Part shown: positions 40,616 to 50,021 of the stretch, one piece after another
Layout: every line of letters begins with the position of its first letter
Position numbering within the stretch: the first letter of the stretch is position 1
Origin: Winogradskyella psychrotolerans
GTDB lineage: Bacteria; Bacteroidota; Bacteroidia; Flavobacteriales; Flavobacteriaceae
DNA length: 64,000 nt
Assembly (NCBI RefSeq): GCF_018860545.1
Contig: NZ_JAHKPN010000052.1
Location: 231,778-295,777 of the forward strand
Direction of reading: 5' to 3'
The notes under the pieces: model-generated
The model's database searches: none
Seen by the model: only the letters and a program-made list of their open reading frames with translations
What the model was told of the DNA's origin: nothing
Position numbers and translations under genes: made by a program

Positions 40616-43600
40616 TTATAGTTTTTGACGATTATCACCAGAATTTCTATCAATTAATTTATTGTAAGGGTCTACACCAACTTCAGTCGGCTTCTCATCA
40701 ACAATAATGGTTATTTTATTATCAATAGCGGTAACTTTATGTTTCTTAAGATAGAGTTGCTCTTCTTTCATTGTTCCATCTACATCTTTCTCTGTAAAAA
40801 TTCCGATATAAATATAATCTTTAAGTTGAAGCGATAAAATCGGTTTTGTTTTTCCTTCTGGTAAATATGAAATAGAATCTCTTCCAACTTCCGAAAATAA
40901 TTGTTTTCCTTTGTCGTCATTTCTGTATTTACTGACTTCAAATTCTATATCTACTTTATATTTACCGTTATCAAGTTCTGTAGATTTAGCATTCTTAATT
41001 CTATTGTCGTAAACGGTTATAGTTTCAAACATATCCTTAATTACATATTGTAAACTATCTGGTGTAACCGCTTTAATGTGATTTACCATATCTATAGATG
41101 TAGTATAAGGTGGTTCTTGAAACTTTACCTTTTCTACATACGTTTTTAAGGCTCCATTTAAGACATCCTCACCTATATAATCACTAAGTGCATAAAATAC
41201 TAACGAGCCTTTTTGGTAACGAATATATCCTTGTCCATCGTTATACATTAGTGGTTTTTCGCGCTTACGCTCAAAAGTTCTACTCAATAAATAATCGTCT
41301 AAGGACTTTCGTAAAAACTTACGCATCTGTTGTTTTCCAAGTTCTTTTTCAAGCACCTTTAAAGCCACATATTCTGATAAACTTTCAGATAACATGGTGG
41401 CTCCTAAAACATCAGCACCAATAACTTGATGTGCCCACCATTGATGTGCTACTTCATGTACTGTAATCGCATAGGTATAATCTATGCCGCCGTCTTCGCT
41501 ATCATCGACTTCTGCAATAAAACCTGTATCTCCACCAAATGGAATAGTGTTTGGAAAAGATTGTGCAAAACCACCACTTGGGAATTCTACAATTCGCAAT
41601 TGTCTGTGTTGATATGGACTAAAATTCTCGCTATTATATGCTAACGAAGCTTTCATGCCATCCATCATGCGTTCAAGATTATATTCATGGCCTTTATGAT
41701 AGTAAATTTCTAGACTCACATCGTTCCATGTATCTTTTTTTACTTCATACTTTGCGGAATTGAAGGCGTAAAAATTCAAGATTTTACTATCCATTTTATA
41801 ATGAAAATAGCGTCTTCCATCTTCCACCCATTCCTTTTGAAGATAGCCTGGAGCAATCGCAATTTGATCTTCACTAGTACTCACTGTGGCTTCAAAATCT
41901 ATCCAATCGCTATCCTTTGAAATATAAGTGTTTCCTAACGCCGTAGAATCTGAAGGATGTGGTTTTAGCTTATTGGGAGGTAAATCATATTTTTCACGTG
42001 TTTTATCATCGGTAAGCTCTCCTCCATTATAACCCAAAGAAGGAAATAATTGAAAGTTATTGATAAAGGTTCCGTTTTCTATTATAGGTGAATTAGAAAC
42101 CAAAAACGTATTTGGTTTGTTTTTAACCGTGAAATTTAAAGTCATCGAATCTCCTGGCATCAAGGGTTCTTTCAACTTATAAATATCAAAGTTGTAAAGT
42201 GTATCTTCTGAAACTAACGTGTTTTCACGACTGAATTTAAACGTACTTGGATAGTCATTATGATTTAAGAAAATACTATCAATTGCCGTATCTGTTTTAT
42301 TAATCATAGCGTACTCACCAGACGATTCAAAATTACGATTGTCAATAAAGAGGTCCATATTTACTTTTACACCAACAATCCGAGGTTGGGCATAGTTTTC
42401 GTATTTCTTATAGGTTTTTTCCCAATCCACAGTCATTTCTTCAACTTCTTTAGAAGAATAACGATCGTTATTAATATTTGTAGCGTTATAGATGGTGTAA
42501 CCCATAGTTAAAAAACCTCCTAAAATCAGAACAAACGTAATGGCCATTGGTGTTGTAAATCTTGCTTTAGCAATCATTAAGCGTTCTATAAACGAATGCG
42601 GTAAACCACGTACCCAAAACAATGCAGCAATAAGCATTAATACTAGGCCTCCAAGTACCCAATAGAATTTATAAGTTAAATAATTAGCTAATGAATCTCC
42701 GTATCCATTCATATCATTGAACCTAAATCCAGGACCTTCATTGTATTTGAATACGGCTTGTTCTACACCTGCCAAACTTAAAAATGGGATGGCTATAGAA
42801 ATCACTAAAAGCACAAATAAACCTAAATACGGATTTCTAATTAATGTTTGAATCGATAATGCTAAGAAGGCCCAAACCACATAATTAATTAGTTTTAAAC
42901 CGTATAGTTCTTTAATATATAAACCCAGTTCAATATCAAAATACCCTTTATACAATTGAAACAAAATACCCGAAACCATAATAACGGTAAGCAACAATAT
43001 TTGCATTTTAACTATCGCAATAAACTTAGATAAGAATAAGGACCAATTTGGTATTGGAGTCACATCTTCTAAGCCATTAACATTAGCAATTTTGCTTCTA
43101 TTCACCAACATACCTGCATATAAAAATGTACAAATATTAATAGCAAACACAAATGCACTACCACCTCGTAACATGAGCCAAGTTCTAGGATACGTTGTTG
43201 TTCCGTATGGGTTACCCACGTCTGCTAAAGCAATAAAGACAATTATTAATCCAACTAAAACAATACTTATAAACGGCCAACTTTTAACGATGTATTTAAA
43301 TTCTACATTAGAAATTTTCCAGGTTGCTTTTAAGTTCTGAATTATAGAATAATCATAAGATACTTTTGGCAGGTTTATTTTAGTAATACCACCAAAATTA
43401 CGTTTTATAGAACGCTCTCCCTTTACTTTTTTGAAAAGAGAAAATGACATCGCATTTTGGCTGAACGTAAAAAACTTATAGACCAAACCAAACACTAAAC
43501 TTGCAACACCTAACCATAATAAACGATTGTACAGAATTAATTCCTTAATAGGAATATGCATTTCGTTTTGCTCAAAGACCGTCCAATAACTTGTGTAATA

Positions 43601-44263
43601 AGCAGAAGCAGACTCGCCAAAAGGATCTAATAATCCTGCCAAATAGCGACTGTCTGGATCGGATAATAAACTCTCAGTAACGCCTTGAACAAACAGCAAT
43701 AAAATAACTGTTATAAAGCCTGCGGCAATATTTCTTGTGAAAGTGACTACCGCAAAAACAATAGCACCAAAAAGCAAAATATTAGGCAGAATAAAAAGCC
43801 AGTACGCATTAAAATACGATTTAATATCAAAGGCAATAATCAAATCAGAATTGGTGCCAGGTAATCTGAAACCAATGAACATTCCGACTCCAATAGTCAT
43901 TACAATTAATGTTACAACGACAATGGCACTAAAAAACTTAGCAAATAAATAATTGGCCTTTGTAAACGGATACGAATATAAAATGGAATGCATTTCACTT
44001 TTAAAATCCCTATTAATAGAAGCTCCTATGATAGATGGAAATAAAAAGAAAATTAAAATAGCCAATCCATTAAATAAGCCCTTTACTCCCATTGGAGAAT
44101 TCACAATACGAGAAGAACCTGTTGTGGCTGTTATACTATCAAATATGCCTGCTGTTGTTGCTGCCATAAATAATGATAACATAAAGAAAATCGCCATATA
44201 AATGTAAGTCGCAGGTCGTTTTGCCCAGTACTTTAATTCATAAAAAAAAATTGTAGAAAACAT
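40616..44263 (-). CDS. ABC permease fused to M1-family aminopeptidase
   Basis: A 1215-residue fusion. Residues 1 to about 600 carry two sets of membrane helices resembling an ABC-2 permease ('FFYELKYWAKRPATYIYMAIFF', 'SILYSYPFTKANYLFAKFFSA'). Residues about 620-1215 form an extracytoplasmic M1 zinc peptidase with H936-E-V-A-H and the downstream ligand Glu in 'LSESLSEYVALKVLEKELG', plus the 'YQKGSLVFYALSDYIG' region. The ATPase subunit is 25 bases upstream (44289). The arrangement couples a transporter to peptide trimming at the membrane. Similar fusions are annotated in other Bacteroidota; the substrate is unknown. Confidence 0.92.
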   Translation of the reverse strand: MFSTIFFYELKYWAKRPATYIYMAIFFMLSLFMAATTAGIFDSITATTGSSRIVNSPMGVKGLFNGLAILIFFLFPSIIGASINRDFKSEMHSILYSYPFTKANYLFAKFFSAIVVVTLIVMTIGVGMFIGFRLPGTNSDLIIAFDIKSYFNAYWLFILPNILLFGAIVFAVVTFTRNIAAGFITVILLLFVQGVTESLLSDPDSRYLAGLLDPFGESASAYYTSYWTVFEQNEMHIPIKELILYNRLLWLGVASLVFGLVYKFFTFSQNAMSFSLFKKVKGERSIKRNFGGITKINLPKVSYDYSIIQNLKATWKISNVEFKYIVKSWPFISIVLVGLIIVFIALADVGNPYGTTTYPRTWLMLRGGSAFVFAINICTFLYAGMLVNRSKIANVNGLEDVTPIPNWSLFLSKFIAIVKMQILLLTVIMVSGILFQLYKGYFDIELGLYIKELYGLKLINYVVWAFLALSIQTLIRNPYLGLFVLLVISIAIPFLSLAGVEQAVFKYNEGPGFRFNDMNGYGDSLANYLTYKFYWVLGGLVLMLIAALFWVRGLPHSFIERLMIAKARFTTPMAITFVLILGGFLTMGYTIYNATNINNDRYSSKEVEEMTVDWEKTYKKYENYAQPRIVGVKVNMDLFIDNRNFESSGEYAMINKTDTAIDSIFLNHNDYPSTFKFSRENTLVSEDTLYNFDIYKLKEPLMPGDSMTLNFTVKNKPNTFLVSNSPIIENGTFINNFQLFPSLGYNGGELTDDKTREKYDLPPNKLKPHPSDSTALGNTYISKDSDWIDFEATVSTSEDQIAIAPGYLQKEWVEDGRRYFHYKMDSKILNFYAFNSAKYEVKKDTWNDVSLEIYYHKGHEYNLERMMDGMKASLAYNSENFSPYQHRQLRIVEFPSGGFAQSFPNTIPFGGDTGFIAEVDDSEDGGIDYTYAITVHEVAHQWWAHQVIGADVLGATMLSESLSEYVALKVLEKELGKQQMRKFLRKSLDDYLLSRTFERKREKPLMYNDGQGYIRYQKGSLVFYALSDYIGEDVLNGALKTYVEKVKFQEPPYTTSIDMVNHIKAVTPDSLQYVIKDMFETITVYDNRIKNAKSTELDNGKYKVDIEFEVSKYRNDDKGKQLFSEVGRDSISYLPEGKTKPILSLQLKDYIYIGIFTEKDVDGTMKEEQLYLKKHKVTAIDNKITIIVDEKPTEVGVDPYNKLIDRNSGDNRQKL

Positions 44264-44288
44264 AGATGTACTTTTTTAGGTTAAAAAA

Positions 44289-45179
44289 TTAAACGGCACT
44301 TACGGGTTCGTCTTGTTTTAGTGCTATAAAGTACACATCGTCTAATTGTGGTTCAACAGATTTAAAATCTTCATTGGGCTGATTATCACTAAATACTCTT
44401 ATATTTAATGAATTGTCTTCGTTATAATTAGATGATAATAAATTGTATTGTGCTTCATGCGCTTCTAAATCATCTCTATCAATAACCTTCGTCCAAATAC
44501 GACCTTGTAATTCTGCTCTTGCCTGAGATGGAGTGGCTTGTTTTAAAATACGTCCACCATTTAGAATCGCCATGTCATTACAAAGTTCTTTTACGTCTTC
44601 AACAATATGTGTTGAAAAAATGACGGTACAATTGGTACCTACTTCTCTTAGAACATTAAGAAAACGATGACGTTCCGCGGGATCTAATCCTGCTGTTGGT
44701 TCATCGACAATAATAAGTTTTGGATTGTTTAATAACAACTGTGCAATACCAAAACGTTGCTTCATTCCTCCAGAATAACCTGCCACATGTTTTTTACGCA
44801 CATCATATAAATTGGTAATATCTAAAACTTCTTTTACTATGGCCTTTCGGTCCGTTTTAGAACCAATCCCTTTTAAAGTGGCAAAATAATCTAACAACGC
44901 TTCGGCCGACATTTTAGGATACACACCAAAAGATTGTGGCAAATAACCCAATACTTTTCGCAATGCCATTTTATCTTCTAAAACATTGATATCTCCAAAC
45001 ATTATAGACCCAGAATCCGGACTTTGCAATGTAGAAATGGTTCGCATTAAAGAGGATTTACCAGCTCCGTTTGGTCCTAAAAGTCCGAACATTCCTGTTC
45101 CGATTTCAAGGTTTAGATTATCAATAGCCTTTACGCCATTTTTGTATGTTTTAGTAAGGTTGGTTATGACTAGTTTCAT
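44289..45179 (-). CDS. ABC transporter ATP-binding subunit
   Basis: A 296-residue cytosolic ATPase. Walker A 'GPNGAGKSS', Q-loop 'YLPQSFGVYPKM', signature 'YSGGMKQR', Walker B 'LIIVDEPTAGLD' with a normal catalytic Glu, and the H-loop 'VIFSTHIVED' are all present, followed by a 75-residue C-terminal extension. It should power the permease/M1-peptidase fusion encoded 25 bases downstream. The 221 bases before the next gene hold no -7 element I would trust on this strand. Confidence 0.94.
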   Translation of the reverse strand: MKLVITNLTKTYKNGVKAIDNLNLEIGTGMFGLLGPNGAGKSSLMRTISTLQSPDSGSIMFGDINVLEDKMALRKVLGYLPQSFGVYPKMSAEALLDYFATLKGIGSKTDRKAIVKEVLDITNLYDVRKKHVAGYSGGMKQRFGIAQLLLNNPKLIIVDEPTAGLDPAERHRFLNVLREVGTNCTVIFSTHIVEDVKELCNDMAILNGGRILKQATPSQARAELQGRIWTKVIDRDDLEAHEAQYNLLSSNYNEDNSLNIRVFSDNQPNEDFKSVEPQLDDVYFIALKQDEPVSAV

Positions 45180-45400
45180 GAATTTATATTTATTTGTTTT
45201 TTATGGTCACATAGAACATCCTAATTAATCATTTGATTGAATATCAAATTTTTTGGATGGATGTTTCATTGTATTGAGTTTAAGTTTAAGGTTAATGACG
45301 TATAAGTGTAAAAATAGTTGAATTTGTTACAAAAAATTTTCAAAAGCTATTAAAAGCTTAGGAAATCCTTTTATTTTTACAGAAATTCAAAATAATTCTT

Positions 45401-46489
45401 ATGGCTTCAAAAAGCATTCTCAATAAAAAATCAATCGATTTCCTCGAAAAATATTTAAATAACGCCTCTCCTACAGGTTATGAATGGGAAGGTCAAAAAA
45501 TCTGGATGGATTACTTAAAACCCTATGCTGATGAATTCATCACTGATACCTATGGTTCAGCAGTTGCGGTAATTAATCCAAATGCTAAATTTAAAGTGGT
45601 CATTGAAGGCCATGCTGATGAAATTTCTTGGTATGTGAACTATATTTCAGATAACGGATTAATCTACGTGATTAGAAACGGAGGAAGTGATCACCAAATT
45701 GCTCCGAGTAAAATTGTAAATATCCATACTAAAAATGGTATTGTAAAGGGTGTTTTTGGATGGCCAGCAATTCATACTAGAAGTAAAGCCAAAGAGCAAG
45801 CTCCAAAACCAGACAATATTACCATTGATATCGGAGCAAAAGACAAAGACGAAGTTGAAAAAATGGGAGTTCATGTCGGTTGTGTAATTACGTATCCAGA
45901 TGAGTTTCATATTCTAAACAAAGACAAATTTGTTTGCAGAGCTTTAGACAATAGAATGGGAGGCTTTATGATTGCTGAAGTTGCGCGTTTATTGAAAGAG
46001 AATAAAAAAACGTTACCGTTCGGACTTTATATTACCAATTCCGTACAAGAAGAAATTGGTTTGCGTGGTGCTGAAATGATTACACAAACTATTAAGCCTA
46101 ACGTTGCCATTGTTACAGATGTAACGCACGATACAACGACTCCAATGATTGAGCAAAAAACACAAGGTTATGCTGAAATCGGAAAAGGCCCAGTAATCGC
46201 TTACGCTCCAGCTGTGCAACAAAAATTAAGAGATTTAATTACAGATACTGCTGAAGAAAAGAAAATTCCTTTCCAACGTGCTGCACTTTCTAGAGCCACA
46301 GGAACAGACACGGATGCCTTTGCTTATAGTAATGGAGGTGTCGCTTCTGCTCTAATATCATTACCGCTTCGTTACATGCATACCACAGTAGAAATGGTAC
46401 ATAGAGACGATGTGGAAAATGTGATTAAGTTAATTTATGAAACATTATTGAAAATAGAAGACGGAGAAACGTTTAGTTATTTTAAATAA
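45401..46489 (+). CDS. M42-family aminopeptidase
   Basis: A 362-residue cytosolic zinc/cobalt metallopeptidase of family M42 (glutamyl aminopeptidase/endoglucanase-M type). Ligand motifs run in order: 'VIEGHADEISW' (His, Asp), 'CRALDNRMGGFM' (bridging Asp), 'VQEEIGLRGAEM' (catalytic and ligand Glu pair), 'VTDVTHDTTTP', and 'YMHTTVEMVHRDDVEN' for the last His. These enzymes form large tetrahedral complexes that finish peptide breakdown. It is a monocistronic-looking gene followed by a hairpin. Confidence 0.95.
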   Translation: MASKSILNKKSIDFLEKYLNNASPTGYEWEGQKIWMDYLKPYADEFITDTYGSAVAVINPNAKFKVVIEGHADEISWYVNYISDNGLIYVIRNGGSDHQIAPSKIVNIHTKNGIVKGVFGWPAIHTRSKAKEQAPKPDNITIDIGAKDKDEVEKMGVHVGCVITYPDEFHILNKDKFVCRALDNRMGGFMIAEVARLLKENKKTLPFGLYITNSVQEEIGLRGAEMITQTIKPNVAIVTDVTHDTTTPMIEQKTQGYAEIGKGPVIAYAPAVQQKLRDLITDTAEEKKIPFQRAALSRATGTDTDAFAYSNGGVASALISLPLRYMHTTVEMVHRDDVENVIKLIYETLLKIEDGETFSYFK

Positions 46490-46524
46490 CTAGCTAAGCT
46501 AGATTTATCAAAATAATAATTTTA

Positions 46525-46559
46525 AAGACCTCAAAGATTTCTAAAACCTCTGAGGTCTT
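46525..46559. terminator. Long hairpin after M42 peptidase gene
   Basis: A perfect 9-bp outer stem AAGACCTCA / TGAGGTCTT. On the minus strand the stem can extend to 16 bp with two G-U pairs. The T-run in the plus direction is weak. It acts as a terminator or is a dispersed palindrome. Confidence 0.6.
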
Positions 46560-46568
46560 CTTACAACT

Positions 46569-47120
46569 ATGGACGAACTACTAGATATTGTTACAAAACA
46601 AGGTCAACCGACAGGGAAAACCGCTTTAAAGTCAGAAGCACATGCTAAAGGGTTGTACCATAACACCATTCATTTATGGTTGTACACCTCTAAAGGTGAA
46701 ATTCTTTTACAACAACGTTCTCATAAAAAAATTATTTACCCTTTACTTTGGGATGTTTCCGTTGCTGGACACATTGATGCTGGTGAAACTTTTATTGAAG
46801 CGGCTTTACGAGAAACTGAAGAGGAAATTGGACTGAAGCTTGACGCAACTAACTTAAAACATATTGGTGTATTTCTTCATGAAACGTCCTATAACAATGG
46901 TAAAATTCAGGACAACGAATTTCATCAGGTTTTTATAACCGAATTAAAAATGCCTTTAGATCAACTTACTATTCAAGAAGCGGAAGTTGAAGCTGTAAAA
47001 TTAGTAACGCTCAAAAACTTTGAAGAACTTTTAAAAAACAGTAGTATCAATAACCATTTTGTGACTAGTAATTCTGATTATTATAAATTCATAATCGAGT
47101 CTATCAAAAAAGAACATTAA
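46569..47120 (+). CDS. Nudix hydrolase
   Basis: A 183-residue protein with a full Nudix box, 'GHIDAGETFIEAALRETEEEIGL', fitting Gx5Ex7REUxEExGU. The preceding 'HNTIHLWLYTSKGEILLQQRSHKKIIYPLLWDVSVA' is typical of the subgroup related to isopentenyl-diphosphate isomerase and YfcD. It probably hydrolyses a nucleoside-diphosphate derivative in the cytosol; isomerase activity is the alternative but the length and ending are more like the hydrolases. It ends 2 bases before the PrsW-type gene, so the two form an operon. Confidence 0.9.
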   Translation: MDELLDIVTKQGQPTGKTALKSEAHAKGLYHNTIHLWLYTSKGEILLQQRSHKKIIYPLLWDVSVAGHIDAGETFIEAALRETEEEIGLKLDATNLKHIGVFLHETSYNNGKIQDNEFHQVFITELKMPLDQLTIQEAEVEAVKLVTLKNFEELLKNSSINNHFVTSNSDYYKFIIESIKKEH

Positions 47121-47122
47121 TT

Positions 47123-47800
47123 ATGAATTTACTCCTACTAGCCCTCGCTCCCATCTGTGCCGTTCTCCTTTATATTTACGTTCAAGATAAACACGAAAAA
47201 GAACCAAGAGGCTTATTAATTAAAAGCTTTTTATTAGGTGCCATAGTCAGTATTCTTATTGTCTTTGTATTATATTTCTTTACAGGACGCTTCATTCCTA
47301 TTACAGATCAATTCAGTGTTGGACAACAATTTATTCAAGCCTTTATAGTGGTTGCGTTGTCGGAAGAATTCAGTAAATACGTCATTGTAAAATACTATGC
47401 ACAACCTAAAAAAGCATTCAACGAACCTTACGACGGTATTATTTATGCCGTTATGGTTTCCATGGGATTCGCGTGTACTGAAAACGTTATGTATGTGATT
47501 GAAGGCGGCTATCAAACCGCTATTTTAAGAGCATTTACAGCAGTTCCAGCGCATGCTACATTTGGAATACTCATGGGTTATTTTATGGGGAAAGCTAAAT
47601 TCTCAAAAAATAGATTTGCACTTAATATGGCCGGATTATTCTTAGCCGTTTTATTCCATGGAGCTTATGACTTTTTCTTATTCATCAATTTCATTCCCGG
47701 AATATCTATTGGTGCTTTTGTGTCTTTAATTATTGGTATTGTATTATCAAAAAAGGCAATAAAACGCCATCAAGACGATTCTCACTTCAAATCTTTGTAA
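47123..47800 (+). CDS. PrsW-family intramembrane metalloprotease
   Basis: A 225-residue membrane protein with about six to seven helices. PrsW motifs are in order: 'YVQDKHEKEPRGLLIKSFLLGA', 'ALSEEFSKYVIV' (the EExxK motif), 'PYDGIIYAVMVSMGFACTENVMYV', 'AVPAHATFGILMGYFMG' (HxxxG) and 'VLFHGAYDF' (HxxxD). Members cleave membrane substrates such as the Bacillus anti-sigma factor RsiW. It follows the Nudix gene by 2 bases. No anti-sigma factor gene is in the window, so the target is unknown. Confidence 0.92.
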   Translation: MNLLLLALAPICAVLLYIYVQDKHEKEPRGLLIKSFLLGAIVSILIVFVLYFFTGRFIPITDQFSVGQQFIQAFIVVALSEEFSKYVIVKYYAQPKKAFNEPYDGIIYAVMVSMGFACTENVMYVIEGGYQTAILRAFTAVPAHATFGILMGYFMGKAKFSKNRFALNMAGLFLAVLFHGAYDFFLFINFIPGISIGAFVSLIIGIVLSKKAIKRHQDDSHFKSL

Positions 47801-47883
47801 GATTCTTAAAAAAACCCTGATAAATTTCATATTTTGCAGTTCATTTAATGATTTCATACAAATCACATAATAAACTCCATTTT

Positions 47884-48360
47884 ATGTACAAGATAAAAGT
47901 GAACACGTCATATGTTTTCAATGTCTCAAAAGAAGATAGTGAATTATTAGACACTGTAGAAACTGCCCATAATCAATACCACATTCTTCAAGATCATAAG
48001 CCTATAACCGCAGAGATCTTAAGCGCTGATTTTAATAATAAATTGTATACTGTTAAAGTAAACAATAGCACCTATGAGGTTGATATTTATGACGCATTAG
48101 ATCTACAAATTGAAGAATTAGGTTTTGAAATCGGAGCCTCAAAACAGGTCAGTGATATAAAAGCACCAATGCCAGGTTTAATATTAGAAATCAGTGTTAA
48201 AGCAGGCCAAGAGGTGAACGAAAATGATGATTTATTAATATTAGAAGCCATGAAAATGGAAAATGTTCTAAAATCACCACGCCATGGAATTATAAAATCT
48301 ATCGAGGTAAAACAAGGACAAACGGTTGATAAAAATTCCCTTTTAATAGAGTTTGAATAG
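47884..48360 (+). CDS. Biotin carboxyl carrier protein of acyl-CoA carboxylase
   Basis: A 158-residue biotin carrier. From the chosen ATG (47884) it starts MYKIKVNTSYVF; a 12-residue extension from an upstream ATG is not typical. The last 75 residues are a biotinyl domain ('IKAPMPGLILEISVKAGQEV') with the attachment lysine in 'LEAMKMENV'. It is the first gene of a carboxylase cluster with the biotin carboxylase and beta carboxyltransferase downstream, and together they can carboxylate propionyl-CoA or acetyl-CoA. The N-terminal 70 residues form the non-biotinyl part seen in propionyl-CoA carboxylase-type carriers. Confidence 0.9.
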   Translation: MYKIKVNTSYVFNVSKEDSELLDTVETAHNQYHILQDHKPITAEILSADFNNKLYTVKVNNSTYEVDIYDALDLQIEELGFEIGASKQVSDIKAPMPGLILEISVKAGQEVNENDDLLILEAMKMENVLKSPRHGIIKSIEVKQGQTVDKNSLLIEFE

Positions 48361-48367
48361 ACCTATC

Positions 48368-48413
48368 GTCAGTTCGAGTATTTTGTGAATTATAAGCGCA
48401 ACGTATCGAAAAC
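48368..48413. repeat. Short imperfect inverted repeat between carrier and biotin carboxylase genes
   Basis: The 46-base stretch has outer segments GTCAGTTCGAGTA and GTATCGAAAAC that are partly self-complementary. It resembles dispersed intergenic palindromes I associate with flavobacteria. Only one copy is in the window. Confidence 0.35.
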
Positions 48414-48466
48414 ATGAATAAAAAATAAGTACAAATTAAAAGATAACTGCTTTGGCAGGCCTTAAG

Positions 48467-49906
48467 ATGAAAAAACTACTAGTTGCAAACAGAGGAGAAA
48501 TCGCCATCCGAGTGATGCGAACCGCAAAAAAAATGGGCATTAAAACCGTTGCCGTATTTTCTGAAGCTGACCGAAATTCACCGCACGTTCAACATGCAGA
48601 TCAAGCGGTTTGTATTGGTCCTGCACCTTCAAATGAATCTTATTTACGAGGTGATAAAATTATTGAAGTTTCAAAAGAGCTCAATGTTGATGCCATTCAT
48701 CCTGGCTATGGCTTCTTAAGTGAGAATGCTGATTTTGCGGAATTATGCGAAGCTAACAATATCTTATTTATTGGGCCACGTTCAAAAGCAATTCGCGTAA
48801 TGGGAAGTAAGTTAGCCGCAAAAGAAACTGTAAAAGGCTATAATATTCCGATGGTTCCTGGTACTGATGAAGCTATTACTGATATTCCAGAAGCTAAAAA
48901 GATAGCTAAAGGTATTGGCTTTCCAATTCTTATAAAAGCTTCTGCAGGAGGAGGCGGAAAAGGCATGCGTATTGTTGAAAACGAAGCGGAATTTGAATCT
49001 CAAATGGATAGAGCTATTAGTGAAGCTAAAAATGCATTTGGTGATGGTTCTGTATTTATTGAGAAATATGTGGCGTCGCCAAGACATATCGAAATTCAAA
49101 TTATGGCCGATATGCATGGCAACGTTATTCATTTGTTTGAGCGTGAATGTTCGGTACAACGTCGTCATCAAAAAGTAGTTGAAGAAGCTCCTTCTGCTGT
49201 GTTAACACCAGAATTAAGAAATCAAATGGGACAAGCAGCCATTAATGTGGCGCGTTCTTGTGATTATATTGGTGCCGGAACCGTTGAATTCCTTTTAGAC
49301 GAAAACCTTAATTTCTACTTCCTTGAAATGAATACGAGACTTCAAGTTGAGCATCCTGTATCGGAATGGATTGCTGGAGTAGATTTAGTAGAACTTCAAA
49401 TAAAAGTAGCCAGAGGAGAACATTTAAACATTATTCAAGAGGATTTAAAAATCAATGGTCATGCTTTAGAACTACGTGTTTATGCTGAGGACCCTATGAA
49501 TGATTTTCTACCAAGCGTTGGAAATCTTGAAGTATACAAACTCCCCGAAGGAGAAAACATACGCGTTGATAATGGGTTTGAACAAGGTATGGATATCCCG
49601 ATTTATTATGACCCAATGATTTCAAAATTAATCACTTATGGTAAAACACGTGAAGAAGCCATTGAAGTTATGATAAAAGCTATTGATAACTATCATATAA
49701 AAGGTGTGGAAACCACTTTACCATTTGGACGCTTTGTTTTTGAGCATGAAGCCTTTAGAAGTGGAAATTTTGACACGCATTTTGTAAAAAAACATTTTTC
49801 TCATAGTCTCTTAGAAGACCAGGAAATGTTAGAAGCTGAAATAGCTGCAAAAATTGCATTAAAGCATTTTTTAATGGAACAGAAACTTTTAAAAGTACCA
49901 AACTAA
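48467..49906 (+). CDS. Biotin carboxylase subunit of acyl-CoA carboxylase
   Basis: A 479-residue ATP-grasp enzyme that carboxylates biotin. Start is the ATG at 48467 giving 'MKKLLVANRGEIAIRVMRTAKK', the canonical N-terminus; a TTG 15 bases upstream is rejected. Motifs: 'AIHPGYGFLSENADFAE', 'KASAGGGGKGMRIV' (ATP glycine loop), 'FIEKYVASPRHIEIQIMAD', 'RECSVQRRHQKVVEEAPS', 'EMNTRLQVEHPVSE' and 'DPMISKLITYG'. It lies between the separate carrier and carboxyltransferase genes. It is of accC type, but in this setting probably serves propionyl- or acetyl-CoA carboxylation. Confidence 0.95.
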   Translation: MKKLLVANRGEIAIRVMRTAKKMGIKTVAVFSEADRNSPHVQHADQAVCIGPAPSNESYLRGDKIIEVSKELNVDAIHPGYGFLSENADFAELCEANNILFIGPRSKAIRVMGSKLAAKETVKGYNIPMVPGTDEAITDIPEAKKIAKGIGFPILIKASAGGGGKGMRIVENEAEFESQMDRAISEAKNAFGDGSVFIEKYVASPRHIEIQIMADMHGNVIHLFERECSVQRRHQKVVEEAPSAVLTPELRNQMGQAAINVARSCDYIGAGTVEFLLDENLNFYFLEMNTRLQVEHPVSEWIAGVDLVELQIKVARGEHLNIIQEDLKINGHALELRVYAEDPMNDFLPSVGNLEVYKLPEGENIRVDNGFEQGMDIPIYYDPMISKLITYGKTREEAIEVMIKAIDNYHIKGVETTLPFGRFVFEHEAFRSGNFDTHFVKKHFSHSLLEDQEMLEAEIAAKIALKHFLMEQKLLKVPN

Positions 49907-50021
49907 GTAGTTAGTAGTAGTCTCTATTCAGTGCATTTTTCAACTATAAAGTTAACTGACGACAAACAACATAAACAACATCAAATACAGCTTTGCGCTT
50001 TCGCAAGAAAAAATTATAAGC

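Noticed and set aside
48452..48466. TTG start for the biotin carboxylase
   Set aside because: The ATG at 48467 gives the canonical MKKLLVANRGEIA start.
49991..50010. TTGCG/CGCAA hairpin before the carboxyltransferase gene
   Set aside because: A short stem in a 115-base AT-rich gap with no T-run and no riboswitch-like conservation visible to me.
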